From Alphaproteobacteria bacterium (GTDB lineage: Bacteria; Pseudomonadota; Alphaproteobacteria; Micavibrionales; CSBR16-224), in assembly GCA_006226225.1 (NCBI GenBank), contig SBHI01000166.1, positions 1 to 7,275 on the forward strand: 7,275 nt of DNA, in the 5' to 3' direction. Shown in pieces: positions 5,854-7,275 of this stretch. How positions within the stretch are numbered: position 1 is the stretch's first letter; each line of letters starts with the position of its first letter. The position numbers and the translations under genes were made by a program. A model generated the notes under the pieces. That model searched no databases, was not told the origin of the DNA, and was given only the letters and a program-made list of their open reading frames with translations.

Positions 5854-7143
5854 TCACCGCTTACCGCCGCCGAAAAAGCCGTGCTTTTTCTTCGCCGCAG
5901 GTTTTTGCACCGCTGCCGGTTTCATCTCGTCCACCGCGTCTTTAATACGGGTGCAGGCCTCGGTCAAATCTTCCTTGGACAGCGCATAGGAAATGCGGAA
6001 ATAGGGTGACAGGCCAAATGCTTCGCCATGCACGACGGAGACACTTTTCTCTTCCAGCAGATATTCGGCAAAATCCTGATCGTTTTTAATTTCTTTGCCG
6101 GAGGGCGTGGTTTTGCCGATGACGCCTTCACAAGACGCATAGACGTAAAATGCGCCCTCGGGCTTCACACATTCAATGCCATCGATTTTATCCAGCAGCG
6201 ATAAAACCAGATCACGGCGCTCCTGAAATTCCTTGCGCCAGTCTTTCAAAAACTCCTGATCACCGTTCAACGCCGCAACTGCTGCGGCCTGACTGACCGA
6301 GCTCGCATTGGAGGTGCTTTGGCTTTGAATATTCGACATCGCCTTGATCAGCTCTTTCGGTCCTGCGGCATAACCGATGCGCCAGCCTGTCATGGCGTAA
6401 GCTTTTGATACACCGTTCACCGTCAGGGTACGGTCTTTCAATTGCGGTTCGACCTCGGCAGGGGTCACAAACTCAAAACCGTCATAGACCAGATGTTCGT
6501 AAATATCATCCGTCAGCACATGCACATGCGGATGTTTCAGCAGCACATCGGTCAGTGCCTTCATTTCCTCGCGCGTATAGGCCGCACCGGTCGGATTGCT
6601 CGGCGAATTCAGCACCACCCATTTCGTGTTTTCGGTAATGGCGGCTTCCAGTTTTTCCGGCGTCAGTTTGAAATTATCATCAGATGTGCATTCCACCATA
6701 ACCGGCGTACCTTCCGCCAGTTCGACCATATCGGGGTAAGAGACCCAGTACGGCGCGGGAATAATCACTTCATCACCCTTATCCAGCGTCGCCATGAAGG
6801 CGTTGTATAAAATCTGCTTGCCGCCCGTGCCGACAATCACTTCATCAGGAGCGTAATCCAGATCGTTTTCACGTTTGAATTTTTCACAAATCGCCTTGCG
6901 CAGCTCCATTGTGCCGTTCACAGGCGTATAGCGCGTCTGGCCTGCATCCATTGCCGCCTTTGCCGCATCGCGGATATGCACGGGTGTATCGAAATCAGGT
7001 TCACCAACCCCCAGATTAATCACATCGCGGCCCTGCGCCTTCAGCTCTCCCGCTTTTGCGGACAGCGACATCGTCGGAGAGGGTTTAATCGCCTGAACAC
7101 GGCGCGACAATAGATTGAATTCCTTTTTCACTTCCTTTTTCAT
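5854..7143 (-). CDS. aatA: Class I aspartate aminotransferase (AatA type; possibly also prephenate aminotransferase)
   Basis: A cytoplasmic PLP enzyme that moves amino groups between aspartate and 2-oxoglutarate; relatives of this subgroup in alphaproteobacteria also transaminate prephenate to arogenate. The 429-residue product shows NLGVGEPDFDTP (43-54), the GTGGKQ cofactor loop (105-110), PAPYWVSYPDM (129-139), NSPSNPTGAAYT (179-190), TDDIYEHL (211-218), Schiff-base lysine K247 in NGVSKAYAMTGWRIGY, and the substrate-carboxylate arginine R383 in YFRISYA. ATG 7143 is chosen over upstream codons because AGGAG lies about ten bases before it and the next residues align with the family start. The last 22 or so residues, from about 408, form an Ala/Lys/Gly-rich tail ending KKHGFFGGGKR, beyond the usual length of about 400. 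The stop is four bases from that of the convergent channel gene. The leader contains a hairpin described separately. Confidence 0.93.
   Translation of the reverse strand: MKKEVKKEFNLLSRRVQAIKPSPTMSLSAKAGELKAQGRDVINLGVGEPDFDTPVHIRDAAKAAMDAGQTRYTPVNGTMELRKAICEKFKRENDLDYAPDEVIVGTGGKQILYNAFMATLDKGDEVIIPAPYWVSYPDMVELAEGTPVMVECTSDDNFKLTPEKLEAAITENTKWVVLNSPSNPTGAAYTREEMKALTDVLLKHPHVHVLTDDIYEHLVYDGFEFVTPAEVEPQLKDRTLTVNGVSKAYAMTGWRIGYAAGPKELIKAMSNIQSQSTSNASSVSQAAAVAALNGDQEFLKDWRKEFQERRDLVLSLLDKIDGIECVKPEGAFYVYASCEGVIGKTTPSGKEIKNDQDFAEYLLEEKSVSVVHGEAFGLSPYFRISYALSKEDLTEACTRIKDAVDEMKPAAVQKPAAKKKHGFFGGGKR
5872..5890. terminator. Inverted repeat at the convergent end of the channel and aminotransferase genes
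   Basis: GAAAAAGC (5872-5879) and GCTTTTTC (5883-5890) form a perfect 8-bp stem with a three-base loop. For the channel transcript it lies about 25 bases after the stop codon and is followed by TT. It is within the last codons of the aminotransferase on the other strand. A second AT-only repeat, AAAAATC/GATTTTT, spans the channel stop at about 5834-5854. Either could stop transcripts; the lack of a GC-rich stem lowers confidence. Confidence 0.3.
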
Positions 7144-7150
7144 GAGAGAA

Positions 7151-7192
7151 AGGCTCCTGTTTAAATGCACATGTTTTGAATGTGCAGAGCCT
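7151..7192 (-). promoter_or_regulatory. Leader hairpin that partly covers the Shine-Dalgarno sequence of the aminotransferase gene
   Basis: Read on the minus strand, AGGCTC (7192-7187) and TGCACAT (7186-7180) form one continuous 13-base arm. TGCACAT pairs perfectly with ATGTGCA (7172-7166) across a seven-base loop. After a nine-base bulge, AGGCTC pairs perfectly with GAGCCT (7156-7151). The Shine-Dalgarno AGGAG occupies 7158-7154, so its last three bases are inside the outer stem, seven bases before the ATG. Folding would reduce ribosome access. It does not match a riboswitch class I know. Confidence 0.5.
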
Positions 7193-7231
7193 AGCATGCG
7201 CGCCGCCACTTGTACATAAAGAATTGCAATA

Positions 7232-7275
7232 TCATGAAAGCAGTTTCGCCAGCACCTGACGGTAAGCCGTATCGG
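7232..7275 (-). CDS. Probable 3' end of an unidentified gene (partial, 13 residues visible)
   Basis: On the minus strand the window opens in a frame reading DTAYRQVLAKLLS and stopping at TGA (7234-7232). The residue pattern looks like an ordinary helical C-terminus and the codons end often in G, as in neighbouring genes. It lies 88 bases upstream of the aminotransferase gene on the same strand. The opposite strand offers ATG 7234 starting MKAVSPAPDGKPYR, but without a ribosome site. Too little is visible to name a product. Confidence 0.4.
   Translation of the reverse strand, partial: DTAYRQVLAKLLS

Noticed and set aside
7144..7209. 22-residue upstream extension of the aminotransferase
   Set aside because: No homology to the family, no ribosome site at the upstream start, and it would run through the leader hairpin.
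7234..7275. Start of a plus-strand gene at ATG 7234 (MKAVSPAP...)
   Set aside because: No Shine-Dalgarno sequence upstream, and the opposite strand reads as a plausible gene end; too short to decide firmly.

Overview
This looks like ordinary bacterial chromosome, most likely from an alphaproteobacterium of moderate GC content. That is an inference, based on a xanthine dehydrogenase/XdhC/cysteine desulfurase gene order like the Rhodobacter Moco-sulfuration arrangement, and on a class I aspartate aminotransferase of the type common in that class. Genes are tightly packed. There is no tRNA, rRNA, IS element, CRISPR array or phage gene in view.

Positions 1-2388 (+) are the end of a purine-catabolism operon. 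It holds the C-terminal 128 residues of the molybdopterin-binding subunit of xanthine dehydrogenase, then xdhC (4-base ATGA overlap), then a group I cysteine desulfurase (17-base overlap with xdhC). Together they form the enzyme, the chaperone that binds and inserts the molybdenum cofactor, and the probable sulfur donor that makes the cofactor active.

Positions 2401-3354 (-) encode a secreted or periplasmic FecR-domain protein with a long, highly charged, repetitive helical tail. It converges on the desulfurase gene with 12 bases between the stop codons. A 161-base AT-rich divergent spacer (3355-3515) separates it from a 332-residue protein on the + strand (3516-4514) that is not firmly assignable; a GSN motif and a VPAT...TEPNY block suggest a distant gamma-glutamylcyclotransferase-like fold. 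A near-consensus sigma70 promoter (4526-4554) then precedes an unrecognised 240-residue soluble protein (4605-5327).

Positions 5412-5849 (+) encode a small potassium-channel-type membrane protein with a TAGYGD filter. A 20-codon upstream reading frame overlaps its start. The gene converges, with only 4 bases between stops, on a full-length class I aspartate (possibly also prephenate) aminotransferase (5854-7143, -). The aminotransferase leader can fold into a hairpin that partly covers its Shine-Dalgarno sequence. The last 44 bases probably hold the 3' end of another minus-strand gene.

The points most worth following are the Moco-sulfuration cluster, the hairpin before the aminotransferase, the repeat-tailed FecR protein, the GGCT-like orphan and the small reading frame ahead of the channel gene. 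I see no clear new multi-gene system here.
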